Source: Myotis daubentonii (Eukaryota; Chordata; Mammalia; Chiroptera; Vespertilionidae). Taken from it: 64,000 bases of DNA. Below are positions 47,870 through 58,891 of this stretch, piece after piece. The notes beneath the pieces are model-generated. The model ran no database searches and had not been told where the DNA came from. It saw nothing but the letters and a program-made list of their open reading frames with translations. The stretch lies in assembly GCF_963259705.1 (NCBI RefSeq), contig NC_081841.1, forward strand, positions 120,661,033 to 120,725,032. The letters are read 5' to 3'. Position 1 is the stretch's first letter. Each line of letters starts with the position of its first letter. The position numbers and the translations under genes are program-made.

Positions 47870-48012
47870 TATACATATGACTCCCCACTAGATCATAAAC
47901 TTCTTAATGAAAGGAAGGATCTTGTTTTATTTAACTAAGTATACCCAGTAAGTAGCAAGTGACTGGCATACTGTATGTTCTCAACATTATTTTTGTTGTT
48001 GAATGATTTAAT
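47870..48012 (+). repeat. L2 LINE 3' end
   Basis: 'CTCCCCACTAGATCATAAAC', 'AAGGAAGGATCTTG', 'GTGACTGGCATACTGTATGT' and 'TTGTTGAATGA' follow the L2 3' end. Confidence 0.75.
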
Positions 48013-48040
48013 CCTCGAAAATCTATGAAATCACTTAAAT

Positions 48041-48199
48041 CTGTGGTTCCCAATTTTGCCTGAACAAAAGAATCAACAGGGGAGTTGTTAAAATGTACCA
48101 ATTAAATCAGAAAAATATCTAAGGATAAGGCCCAGAAATCAGTTTTATTTTAAAGCTTTCCAAATAATTTTGATGTGAGAGTAGTGTTCAAAACCACTG
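48041..48199. repeat. Ancient hAT (Charlie/MER-type) MITE, about 159 bp
   Basis: Ends CTGTGGTTCCCAA and TTCAAAACCACTG are inverted. Flanks ACTTAAAT and ACTTAGGT (6 of 8 match) fit an old 8-bp duplication. 'GTTGTTAAAATG' and 'GGCCCAGAAATCAG' are typical inner parts. Confidence 0.7.
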
Positions 48200-49801
48200 A
48201 CTTAGGTCATTTCTCCCTCTAGACAAGCCTGCACTCATAAAATCCCAAAGTACCTAAAGTTGGGTAATATAGTTGTCATAAAGTGATGTGTATATTTTCC
48301 TTCAAATTGTTCAATTAAACTTCCTTTGTAAAATAGTATACTATTGTATTATAATTTCATCAAAATTTATGTCATAATTATTAAAATATACACATCTCTA
48401 AACTAAGGCCACCCTTAAGATCCTTTGAAACTCTAACATGGTATTTCATTGTGATATATGGTATTTTTGTAAGACTGAACGTATTAGCTTATAATGAATG
48501 TATTAAAATGTGAGTAATGAATTAGGTTAGGCAATGATTATATTCTTTTACACTGAAGCAATTTTGGTTTTGTTTTCTTAAATGCACATCATTGTGATTC
48601 TAGGAGTTTCAAAAATAATTTGGGAAAATACTGAAAAGGGAGAAATGTAAAACTTTGTGACAACAAAAGTACAAAGCATAGAGGAATTTGAATATTTGTT
48701 TGCTGTGGTTTCTCAAGTATAAAGTACCATGAGAGTTAACAAATGGGATATCTAAACAGAAAATGAATACTTTAATTACTGTCCTAACTCTCTAACAATT
48801 GTCTTACATGTAGGCATAAAGAAATTACTTAAAACAATGAAAAGGCATAACATGAGAATGTATACAAGGAGATAAAAATAATTGATTGTCATTTCAATAA
48901 AGATAATTGCTTGGCAATGACAACAAAAAAGTATTATTTTAAAAATCTTATCTACAAATCATTCCAGAAAGTCTTCTGCCATTTCAGAAAACATACACAC
49001 ACACAAACTCACCCCACTATTAAAGAAAATGAACAGTCGTAAGAAAAAATATGTTACCATAGGCACTGAGTTCTTATCTTCACAAGGAAACATACTAAAC
49101 TGGGTTTAAATGCCTGCAGAGAACTGCCAAGGCTTTAGACAGCTTTGTCACAATTCTTTAACTCTTCTACATGGATGCATAAAATTTCCTAAAGATGAAG
49201 GACTTTTTCAGAGAATTGGATATCAAGTTAAGGATCCTTTGAAACGAAAAACTTTGAAGACAAATAAGTTCCAGAAGGATGACAATTAAATCCCGATGTT
49301 CTCTTCACAATAATTTTATGGTAGTTAGACGACCTAGTAGAAATCTCAGACTCAGGATGTAATTTCTTTTGCCCACCAGTTTTTCCTCCTCTATGGCAGC
49401 TTAATGCACATTTCTCATTCCCTTTTGCTTTGTATAAAATTTAAAAAACAATTTAATGTCCTTGGAGACTCAATCCGTGTCAAAATTTTTCAAAATATGA
49501 AAAATATTTCAAGGTAAAAATAGGAAGTAAAATTGAGATCTTAAGTTTTTTGGAACTCCAGAACTGGTTTTTTACTTCCTGTATCCTAATGTCTACTTAT
49601 CTTAAACTGCTTCTAAAATAAGTAGATATGTTCAGCAAAATTTTTCATAATGAATGCTCATTTCAACTGGCAAGCTTATAAATTCTGTGCAAAAAGTTAG
49701 AAAAGTTAATAAGTACATGGGCTAAAGCAAAAATATATTATGTAGAAAGACAAACAGATGAATAATGCTTTCAATACATATATCATATATATCTACAGAT
49801 A
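48200..49801. other. Unique intron
   Basis: AT-rich; no exon or nameable repeat recognised. Confidence 0.6.
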
Positions 49802-51309
49802 TCTACACTAATAAAAGAGAAAAATGGTAATTGGCGTACGGCGCTAACCTTTTCATTGGCTAATCAGGGCTATATGCAAATTAACTGCCAATTGAGATGG
49901 CAGTTAACTGCCAACAAAGATGGCGGCTAATTTGCATATGTAGGCACAATGCAGGGAGGCGAAAGGGAAAGCAGGAAGAAGCCCCCTGCCACTGACAGTG
50001 ATCGGAAACCCAGGGGGGAGCTAAGAGCTGGGGGGCAGGGCAAAGGCGGCCCTGGGGCCGCCTTTGTCCTGACCCCCAGCCATGATTGGAGAATCAGGCA
50101 CCTTTGCCGCCCTGGCCAGTGATAGCAGGAAGTACGGGTGGAGCCAGCGATGGGAGCTGGGCACGGTCGAAGCTGGCAGTCCCGGGAGATAGGGGTCCCT
50201 TGCCTGGGCCTAAAGTGGAGCCCACGATTGTGGGGCTGCTGCAGCTGCGGGTCCCTGCTGCCCAAACCGGATGCCTCAGCCAGAGGTGTTCTGCAGGGGC
50301 AGGGGCGGAGCCCGCGCAATCGCGCGCCCCCCGCTGCCACTGCGGGTCCCCGGTGCCCGGGCTGGACGCCTAGGCCAGAGGCGTTAGGCCTGGGCAGGGG
50401 CAGAGCGGGAGATCGCGGGGAGCTGGGAGTCCCCTGCCCAGGCCTAATGCCTTGGTCAGAGGCGTTAGGCCTGGGCAGGGGCGGAGCCTGCAACCGCGGG
50501 GAGCTGGGGGTCCCCCGCCCAGGCCTGACACCTCTACCGGAGGCCTCAGGCCTGGTCAAGGGGCTGATCCGGTGATTGGTGATCGGAGGGTGATGAGGGT
50601 CAACTCCTCTGGCCGAGGCATCAGGCCTGGGCGGGGGGCTGGGGTCCCCTGCCCAGGCCTGATGCCTGAGCCAGAGGCATCAGGCCTGGGTGGGGGGCAG
50701 AGCTGGGGATTGGAGGGATATGATGGTCCCCTTGCCCAGGCCTGAAGCCTGGGTCAGAGGCGTCAGGCTTGGGCGGGGGGTGGAGCCAGCGATCAGAGGG
50801 AGATGGGGGTCCCCTGCCCAGGCATGATTCCTGGGCCAGAGGCCTCAGGCCTGGGCGGGGGTCAGAGCCAGTGATCGGGGGGAGATGGGAGTCCCCTGTC
50901 CAAGCCTGACACCTCTGGCGGAGGCGTCAGGCCTGGGCAAGGGGCCGATCAGGCGATCGGAGGGTGATGGGGGTCTACGCCTCTGGCTGAGGCATCAGGC
51001 CTGGGCAAGGGGCAGAGCCAGCAATCGGAGGGGTCTGGGGGTCCCCTGCCCAGGCCTGACGCCTGGGCCAGAGGCATCAGGCCTGGGCGGGGGGCAGAAC
51101 CAGTGATGGGGGGAAATGAGGGTCCCCTGCCCAGGCCTGACACCTCTGTCAGAGGCGTCAGGCCTGGGCAAGGGGCCGATCCTGTGATTGGAGGGTGATG
51201 GGGGTCAACATCTGAGGGCTCCCAGTATGTGAGAAGGGGCAGGCTGGGCTGAGGGACACTCCCCCCCCCCACACACCCAGTGCACGAATTTTGTGCACCG
51301 GGCCCCTAG
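49802..51309 (+). mobile_element. GC-rich Helitron with hairpin array, 1.5 kb
   Basis: Starts TCTACACTAATAAAAGAG and ends GTGCACGAATTTTGTGCACC plus GGGCCCCTAG. Same family as 23973-25057 but inverted relative to it. AAGATGGCGGC at 49917-49927. From about 50340 to 51175 it is a series of palindromic units. Apparent reading frames up to 210 codons are compositional. Confidence 0.93.
50340..51175 (+). repeat. Array of about nine 38-40 bp palindromes
   Basis: Each unit has the pattern CCCAGGCCTGACGCCTC ... GAGGCGTCAGGCCTGGG, at about 50343, 50437, 50518, 50654, 50734, 50816, 50897, 51048 and 51133. Arms of about 16-18 bases can pair within each unit. Spacing is 75-150 bp with AGGGGACCCCCATC-like links. 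Confidence 0.85.
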
Positions 51310-51311
51310 TA

Positions 51312-51921
51312 TCCTATATAATAAAAAAGAAACATGCAAATTAACCATCCCTCCACTATGCTCAAGCCACACCCACAAGCCATACCCACCAGCCAATCAG
51401 GAGCAAGTATGCAAATTAACCCAACTAAGATGGCAGCGGTCACGGAGCTAGAGTGAGCAGGAAGCTTGGGTTGCCCCCAGCAATGGAGGAAGCCAAGCTT
51501 CCTGCCTGCCCTGGCAGGCCCTCCGCTCCACTCAAGGCTACAAAGTTTCAATTATAGAAGATAAATAAATCCCAGGGGGATAAAAGAAAAAAGAAAAAAA
51601 AGAAGAGCCTGGGAGCTAGGGTCGCTGGGGGCTTGGCCAGTCTGAAAACAGCCATCAGCCCCTCACCCAGACTGGCCAGGCCCCCCAGTGGGAGCCCCCC
51701 ACCCAGAAGGGGCTGTGGGCAGCCTGAAAACAGCCCCAGCCCCTCACCCAGGCTGGCCAGGCACCCCAGTAGGGACTCCCACCCTGAAGGGGCTGTGGCA
51801 GCCTACAAACAGCCATCAGCCCCTCACCCAGGGTGACCAGGCACCACTGTGGGACCTCCACCCTGATCTGGGACATCCTTCAGTGCAAACCAGCTAGCCC
51901 CCACCCATGCACCAGGACTTT
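51312..51921 (+). mobile_element. Helitron type X (second copy)
   Basis: Starts TCCTATATAATAAAAAAG two bases after the previous element's CTAG. Interior like 180-764, with three 'CCTCACCCAGNNTGGCCAGGC' blocks. Ends ATGCACCAGGACTTTA without CTAG. Confidence 0.88.
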
Positions 51922-51922
51922 A

Positions 51923-52381
51923 TCCTATATAATAAAAGGGTAATATGCAAATTGACACTAACAGCAGAACTACTGGGAATGACTGGTCACTATGTCACAC
52001 ACTGACACCAGAGGACAGACGCTCAATGCAGGAGCTGCCCCCTGGTGGTCAGTGTGCTCCCACAGGAGAGTTCTGCTCAGCCACAAGCCAGGCTGATGGC
52101 TGCCAGCACAGTGGTGGTGGCGGGAGCCTCTCCTGCCACCTCAGCAGTGCTAAGGATGTCCGACTGCACCTTAGGCCTGCTCCTCACCGGCAAGTGGACA
52201 TCCCCCAAAGGCTCCCGGGCTACCAGAGGGGTGTCTGACTGCCAGCTTAGGTCTGATCCCCTGGGGAGCGGGCCTAATCCAGCAGGTGGACATCCCCTGA
52301 AGGGTCGCACACTCCGAAAGGACACGGGCTGGGCTGAGGGACACCCCTGAGTGCACAAATTTTTGTGCACTGGGCCTCTAG
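51923..52381 (+). mobile_element. Helitron type Y (second copy)
   Basis: Starts TCCTATATAATAAAAGGG, ends with hairpin GTGCACAAATTTTTGTGCAC and GGGCCTCTAG. Near twin of 765-1231. Confidence 0.93.
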
Positions 52382-52571
52382 TATAAAATAAACTAAGAAG
52401 AACATATGCAAGTATTCAAAGTATCTTTTGTCATCTTTTTAAAATTTTAAATCTTTATTGTGGAGAGTATTACAGATGTCCCTCTTTTTACTCCCATTGC
52501 CTCCTCCGTCCAGTTCTTGCCATGTCCCAGGCTTTCACTACCCTATTGTCTGTGTCCATAGGTAATGCATA

Positions 52572-52699
52572 TCTATAATAATAAAAGTGTAATATACTAA
52601 TTAGACCAGACAGCCAAATGACCTTCTGGAGGAAGCCACGGCTGCAAGGGCAGAGGCAAGCCACTCTGGCTGCAAGGGCCGAGCCCTGTGCATGAATTC
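52572..52699 (+). mobile_element. Helitron scrap inside the LINE
   Basis: Starts TCTATAATAATAAAAGTG, continues TACTAATTAGACCAG; 3' side stops at GTGCATGAATTC without CTAG. Confidence 0.8.
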
Positions 52700-52853
52700 C
52701 CCCTTCCCTCTGAGATTTGTCAGTCTGTTCCATGTTTTCATGCCTCTGATTCTATTTTATTCACCAGTTTATTTTGTTCATTAGATTCCTTGTTTATTTT
52801 GATTTTTATATTCAACTGTTGATATGTATGTATTGCCATTTTATTGTTATATT

Positions 52854-53010
52854 TCTTCTTCTTCTTCTTCTTCTTCTTCTTCTTCTTCTTCTTCTTCTTC
52901 TTCTTCTTCCTCCTCCTCCTCCTCCTCCTCCTCCTCTCCCTCCCCCTACCCCTCCCCCTTTGCTTCCCCTTTCCCTTCCCCTTCCCCTTCTCCTTCTTTC
53001 TTCTTCTTCC
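52854..53010. repeat. Pure pyrimidine tract: (TTC)n, (TCC)n, (CCCCTT)n
   Basis: About 55 bp TTC, 30 bp TCC, then C/T-rich to about 53010. The NBEA-sense strand is purine-only here. Confidence 0.95.
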
Positions 53011-53032
53011 TATTCTTAAAAAATACCCTTCA

Positions 53033-53860
53033 ACATTTCATGTAATACTGGTTTGGTGGTGATGAACTCCTTTAGTTTTTTCTTGTCTGTGAGGCTCTTT
53101 ATCTGACCTTCAATTCTAAATGATAGCTTTGCTGGGTAAAGTAATCTTGGTTGAGGGCCCTTGCTATTCATCACTTTGAATATTTCTTGCCATTCCCTTA
53201 TGGCCTGCTAAGTTTCTGTTGAGAAATCAGCTCACAGTCATATGGGTGCTCCCTTGCAGGTAACTAACTACTTTTCTCTTGCGGCTTTTAAGATTCTGTG
53301 TTTAATCCTTGACATTTTAATTATGATGTGTCTTGGGGTGGGCCTCTTTGTGTTCCTCTTGTTTAGGAATCTCTGTGCTTTCTGGACTTGTAAGTTTATT
53401 TCTTTCACCAGGTAGGGGAGGTTTTGTCATTATTTCTTCAAATAGATTTTCAATATCTTGCTCTCTCTCTCTTCTCCTTCTGGCACTCCCGTAATGCAAA
53501 TTTTGGTAGACTTGAAGCTGTCCGGAGGCTTCATACACTACTATCTTCATATATTTGGGTTCTTTTTCCTTTTTTGCTCTTCTTATTGGGTGTTTTTTAC
53601 TTCCTCATATTCCAAATTGTTGATTTGATTCTCAGAATCTTCTACTCTACTGTTGAATTTCTGTAAATTATTCTTTATTTCAGTTAGTGTATTCTTAATT
53701 TCTAACTGGTCCTTTTTCATGTCTTTGACATTCTCACTAAAATCCTTGAAAATCTCACTAAGTCCCTTGAGTAACCTTATAACCAGAGTTTTGAACTCTG
53801 TATGCAGTAGTTTGCTTGCTTCTATTTTTTCATTTGTGACATGTCTCTTTGTCTCTGCAT
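53033..53860 (-). pseudogene. Decayed ORF1 of the minus-strand HAL1-like element
   Basis: Start ATG at 53860 (MQRQRDMSQMKK-like). Coiled-coil region about 53700-53600, acidic RRM-like part with REQDIENLFEEIMTK near 53450, C-terminal part (HPKTHHN, then 'KDKE'-like) near 53330, and end at 'LKEFITTKP' near 53070. Interrupted by stops and at least two frameshifts, for example near 53530 and 53330. Family role is RNA binding; this copy is dead. Confidence 0.8.
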
Positions 53861-55002
53861 TTTGGCTGTTTCCCTGTGTTTGTTTCTATGTATTAGGTAG
53901 AGCTGCTATGTCTCCTGGAGTTGTTAAGAGTGACCTTGTATACTAGGTATCATGTAGGGCCCAAGTGGCTCATCCTCCCCAGTCACCTGAGCTGGGCAGT
54001 ATAGGTGCACCTCTGTGTGGGCTGTATGCATAGTTATGTTGTAGTTGAGCCTTGATTACTTTTGGTGTCACCTCCTGACCAATTGTGTGGACCAACTGCA
54101 ACTACAGTAGGAGAGTTGTGCAGGAAACACCCCTATGGAGCACTACTTGCTTAGTGGGGCTTTGGTGCTCAGCAACTCTTCTCCTTGATTGTGTCACTTG
54201 TGGATGTGTAGAGTTGTAATCAGGTATGGTCTGAAGCTGTCCATCAGGTACATTGGCTCTAGGGCTTCCAGGCAGGAGCTACAGAGAGATCTGCACATGA
54301 CTGCTATTTGTATTGGGTTTGGAAGTGCCCAGGTGAGGTCCAGCTGTGAAGCAAAGCAGGCTGGTGCTAGTGCCAGGTCTTGGGCCTTTTATTGATAGTT
54401 TTGGGGCATGGTGACACCTTGTATGCAGCTTGTTTGAGAGATTTTAGGAAAGTCTGAAGCCTGAGCCAGGACAGTGCATTCATATGGAACAGCTGCTACA
54501 AAGAGCTTGGGTGGGGTTGCCAATTGGATGGAGCAGAGTCTCAGGGGCAGAGCAAACTGTGAGCCAGCCAGATGAAGACTCAGATATAGCTCCAGTCAGC
54601 CCAGGTCTCCAGCATCCTTTATGTCACTCAACCACAATCCTTGCAGGTTTTTACAGCCCAAAGTTATAGGAACTACTCTTCCAAGCTCTGGAAATCTGGA
54701 CTGGGGGTCTAGTGTGGGCCTGGGTACCCTAACTCCTCAGAGGCAGCCTCTGCAGGGATGATCTCCCTCCCAATTAAAAAAAAAAAACCTGCACATGTGG
54801 GTGTCAGACCAGCCCGTCCAGCACTTCTGCCTCTCCTATCAGTCTCAATGTGCTTTCCTCTTCACTTCTTTAGTAGTAGGACTTCCATTCAGCGAGCTTT
54901 CAGGTGGTTTTGAATGATGATTGTTCTGTATTTTAGTTGTAAATTAGATGTGGTTGTGGGAGGTGGCGAGTAAATGCTGTTACCTCTGCCCCCATCATGG
55001 TT

Positions 55003-55221
55003 TTTTCTCTTTTCTCATTTTTATTTTTTATTTTTATAAACATCTTACTAAAAGCATGACAGGAAAAACTGAATGTAAGAAATGAATAATCGATGATCAG
55101 TTCAAAAAGATTACTGATATGAAAGTCAACCATAGAAAAACCATTAGGAAATATGCAAATATATCTAGTTGGTTACTAAAAGAAAACTTGTGTATCACAT
55201 AAATATAAAGAGTATTCCCAG
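55003..55221. other. Unique intron
   Basis: Short AT-rich stretch; nothing recognised. Confidence 0.55.
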
Positions 55222-55475
55222 GCCCTAGCTGGTTTTGCTCAGTGGATAGAGCCTCCGCCCGTAGACTGAAGAGTACCTGCTTTGATTCCAGTCAAGGGCA
55301 CATACCTCAGTTGCAGGCTCTATCCTTGACCCTGGTCATGGCACATGTGGGAGGTAACCAATTGATGTGTCTCTCACATCAATGTTTCTCTCTATCTGTC
55401 TCTCACCTTCCCTTCCACTCTCTCTAAAAAAATCAATCGAAAAATATCCTCGGGTGAGGATTAACAACAACAAAG
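55222..55475 (+). mobile_element. Older Ves-type SINE variant
   Basis: Head GGCCCTAGCTGGTTTTGCTC; box TTTGATTCCAGTCAAGGGC; longer middle (CCTTGACCCTGGTCATGGC); 3' end ATCCTCGGGTGAGGATTAAC. Same subtype as 58008. Confidence 0.88.
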
Positions 55476-55544
55476 AAAGGATTTCCAGGATCTCAGTAGA
55501 TTATGAAATTATGCAAGTAAATTTAAAACACAAATATACTTATA

Positions 55545-55640
55545 TAAATATATGTGTATATATATGTATATATATATCTATATACATATATATATATACA
55601 CACACACACATATGTATGTATATACCCATATACATGAGTT
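55545..55640. repeat. TA/CA-rich simple repeat
   Basis: Mixed (TATA)n, (TACA)n and (CA)n tract. Confidence 0.9.
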
Positions 55641-55659
55641 AATAATAACTTAAAATGAG

Positions 55660-56405
55660 TTAATAAATAGGATACCAAAGCACAGGTAACAAAAACAACA
55701 AAACAGATAAATTGGACATTATTAAAATTAAAAACTTTTGTGCAAAAACACTACATCAAGAAAATGAAAATAACCTACAGAATGGGAGACAATCTCTTCA
55801 TATCATATACTTGATAAGGGTTTAATAATCAGAATAAATTAAAAACATGTACAACTCAACAATAAAAACCCAATTTAAAAATTGGGAAATAACTGGAATA
55901 GACAGTTCTCCAAATAAAACATTCACATGGCCAATAAGTACATTAGAAGATGCAACATTAGTCTTAGGGAAATACACATCAAAACCAGAAGACATCACTT
56001 CACACTTACTAAGATGACTAAAATGAAAAACAGCAGCAACCCAAATTAAAACAAACAAAAAAAGAGATAAGTGTTGGAGATGATATGAAATAATTGGAAA
56101 ACATGTCCATTCCTCATGAAGATGTAAAATGGGGCAACCATTGTGGAAAACTGGTTGGCAATTCCTTGAAAAGTTAAACATAGAATTAATACATGATTCA
56201 GAAATTCCATTCCTAGGCATAAGCCTAAAAGAATTGAAAATATAAACTCAAATAGATCCTTGTAGGCCAATGTTAATAGCAGCATTATTTACAATGGTCA
56301 AAAGGTGAAAACAGCCCGTGTCTATCAAAAGATTAATGGTTATATAAAATGTAGAACTTTACAAAGAATAGAATATCATTCAACCATAAAAAGAATGAAG
56401 TTCTG
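55660..56405 (+). repeat. Old L1 ORF2 3' part, piece 1
   Basis: 'AATTGGACATTATTAAAATT', 'AATGGGAGACAATCTCTTCA' and 'GGAATTCCATTCCTAGGC'-like sequence follow the ORF2 C-terminal order. Interrupted by the HAL1-like insertion. Confidence 0.85.
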
Positions 56406-57704
56406 GACAGCCAGTTGGCCTGGAGGTCAAATCACCCCCAGTATTACCTACCACAATCAAGGCTTAACTACAACAAGACTGTGCACAAAGACCACTAGGG
56501 GGTGCACCAAGAAAGCATAAAAAATGCCGAGACAAAAATAGGACACAAATGACATAAATGGAGGATATAGAGCTCAAAACCACACTTTTAAGGTCTCTCA
56601 AGAACTGTCTAGAAGCTGCTGATAAACTTAATGAGATCCTCAAGAAATCTAATGAGACCCTCGATGTTGTGATAAAGAACCAACTAGAAATTAAGCATAC
56701 ACTGACTGAAATAAAGAATATTATACAGACTCCCAACAGCAGACCAGAGGAGCGCAAGAATCAAGTCAAAGATTTGAAATGCGAAGAAGCAAAAAACACC
56801 CAACCAGAAAAGCAAAATTAAAAAAGAATCCGAAAATACGAAGATAGTGTAAAGAGCCTCTGGGACAGCTTCAAGCGTACCAACATCAGAATTATAGGGG
56901 TGCCAGAAGATGAGAGAGAGCAAGATATTGAAAACCTATTTGAAGAAATAATGACAGATAACTTCCCCCACCTGGTGAAAGAAATAGACTTACAGGTCCA
57001 AGAAGCACAGAGAACCTCAAACAAAAGGAATCCAAAGAGGACCACACCAAGACACATCATCATTAAAATGCCAAGAGCAAAAGACAAAGAGAGAATCTTA
57101 AAAGCAGCAAGAGGAAAAAACTCAGTTACCTACAAGGGAGTACCCATACGAATGTCAGCTGATTTCTCAACAGAAACTTTGCAGGCCAAAAGGGAGTAGC
57201 AAGAAATATTCAAAGTGATGAATACCAAGAACCTACAACCAAGATTACTTTATCCAGCAAGCTTTCATTCAGAATTGAAGGTCAGATAACGAGCTTCACA
57301 GATAAGGAAAAGCTAAAGGAGTTCATCACCACCAAACCAGTATTATATGAAATGCTGAAAGGTATCCTTTAAGAAGAGGAAGAAGAAGAAAAAGGTAAAG
57401 ATACAAATTATGAACAACAAACATGCATCTATCAACAAGTGAATCTAAGAATCAAGTGAATAAATAATCTGGTGATCATAATAAAATCAGGGACATAGAA
57501 AGGGAATGGACTGACTATTCTTGGGGGGGAAAGGGGTGTGGGAGATGCGGGAAGAGACTGGACAAAAATCGTGCACCTATGGATGAGGACAGTGGGTGGG
57601 GAGTGAGGGCGGAGGGTGGGGGGGAACTGGGAGGAGGGGACTTATGGGGGGAAACAAGAGGAACAAATGTAATAATATGAACAATAAAGATTCAATTAAA
57701 AAAA
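56406..57704 (+). mobile_element. ORF1-only LINE (HAL1-like), 5' truncated, 15-bp TSD
   Basis: Begins in the leader upstream of ORF1 and ends AACAATAAAGATTCAATT plus A-tail. AAGAATGAAGTTCTG flanks it (56391-56405 and 57705-57719). ORF1 runs directly into 3'UTR, with no ORF2. Best-preserved of the three copies. Confidence 0.93.
56524..57372 (+). pseudogene. ORF1 of HAL1-like element, best preserved copy
   Basis: ATG at 56524 is followed by an early TAG. An open stretch at 56558-56821 gives the coiled coil (LEAADKLNEILKKSNETLDV). After a stop/shift at 56820, 56860-57199 gives the RRM with IIGVPEDEREQDIENLFEEI and the C-terminal domain with TPRHIIIKMPRAKDKER. It ends EMLKGIL-stop. Length (about 280 codons) fits L1-type ORF1p, the RNA-binding chaperone. 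At least three inactivating changes. Confidence 0.88.
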
Positions 57705-58003
57705 AAGAATGAAGTTCTGATACATGTTAAAGGAATTAACCTTGAAAATATTATGTTCAGAAAAATAAACCAGACAAAAGGACAAATATGGTATGATTCC
57801 ACTTTTATCAAATACTGATAGTAGTCAAATCATAGAGAAAAAGTAAATTAGAGAATTTCGGAGAGAGACATATAGAGAATAACTGCTTAGTGGGTACAGA
57901 GTTTTTGTTTGGGGTGTTAAAATTTTTGGAAATAAATAATGGTGGTGGTTATATAACATTGCGAATGTAATTAATGCCACTGAATTAATGCCACTTAAAA
58001 GTG
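57705..58003 (+). repeat. Old L1 3' part, piece 2
   Basis: Continues the L1 at 55660 after the insertion: 'GAAGTTCTGATACATGTTAA' and 'ACAAATATGGTATGATTCCA', a typical L1M 3' end. Confidence 0.85.
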
Positions 58004-58007
58004 GTTA

Positions 58008-58273
58008 AGCACTAGCCAGTTTTGCTCATGGTTAGAGTGTCAGCCCGTGGACTGAAGGGTCATGAATTTAATTCTTGTCAAGGGCACTTTCCTCAGTTGC
58101 AAGCTGGAACCCTGGACCCAGGTCTGGTATGAAAGGGAGGCAATCAATCCATGTGTCTCTCTCACATTGATCTCTCTCTCTCTCTCTCTCTCTCCCCCCC
58201 CCCATTCCCTTGCACTCACTCTAAACATCAATGGAAAATTTATCCTCAGGTGAGGATTAACAAAAAAAAAAAA
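58008..58273 (+). mobile_element. Older Ves-type SINE variant
   Basis: Head GCACTAGCCAGTTTTGCTCA, tail ATCCTCAGGTGAGGATTAAC plus A-run, with a (TC)n tract at 58170-58194. Same subtype as 55222. Confidence 0.85.
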
Positions 58274-58891
58274 ATGGTTACAATGGCACTTTTTAAAAAT
58301 ATCTATTTTACCACAATTTTAAAAAATAATCAAATAATATCAAGGACTGTTTTTCTTTTATACATGAATCAACTCAATAAGTAATTAATAAGTATCTATA
58401 CTATGTACTGAACATTGTTCTAGATGTAGATGACACAATAGTGAGCAAAACAGAAGACATCATTGGCAACAGAAAAATAAACTTTGTTATGGTGTAAATA
58501 TGTAGCATAATTTAAAAAAATATCTATAAAGTGACCTTGGAAGACTTAAGGTTTTTGTGCTATCCTTAAGTAGTTTTTCCTTTTGGATAGTTTAAATAAA
58601 CATTCTATGATTTAAAATGCTCTCAATAAATGTTAAATAAATATGGTGATGAGACTATATAATATTTATTTTCTTTATTGGCTGAATAGAATGGTTTAAA
58701 AAGAGAGGATATATTGGATATGATACTTATTCTAAAAGAAATTCCTATTTAATGAATAAAGAAAATCATGCCTTTATCACCTATAAGGTTATCCAATTAA
58801 AACATGTAAACATGTACAACAGGTACATATATTTACTATCTAGATATATGTACTTTAAATGCTAAGGGGAATGATGGAGTGAGTAGAACCA
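58274..58891. other. Unique intron
   Basis: May contain an old L2/MIR-like scrap near 58390-58470 ('CTGAACATTGTTCTAGATG'). No exon. Confidence 0.5.

Larger units (their letters stand above)
52437..55002 (-). mobile_element. ORF1-only LINE (HAL1-like), minus strand
   Basis: The + strand starts with the inverted A-tail/AATAAAG region (AAATCTTTATTGTGG), then 3'UTR, ORF1 and a 5'UTR that ends near GCCCCCATCATGG. No ORF2. It is interrupted by a Helitron scrap (52572) and a pyrimidine tract (52854). Confidence 0.85.

Noticed and set aside
49927..50559. 210-codon open frame on the minus strand
   Set aside because: It lies in the GC-rich Helitron hairpin array, is Pro/Arg-rich from composition, and has no splice or promoter context.
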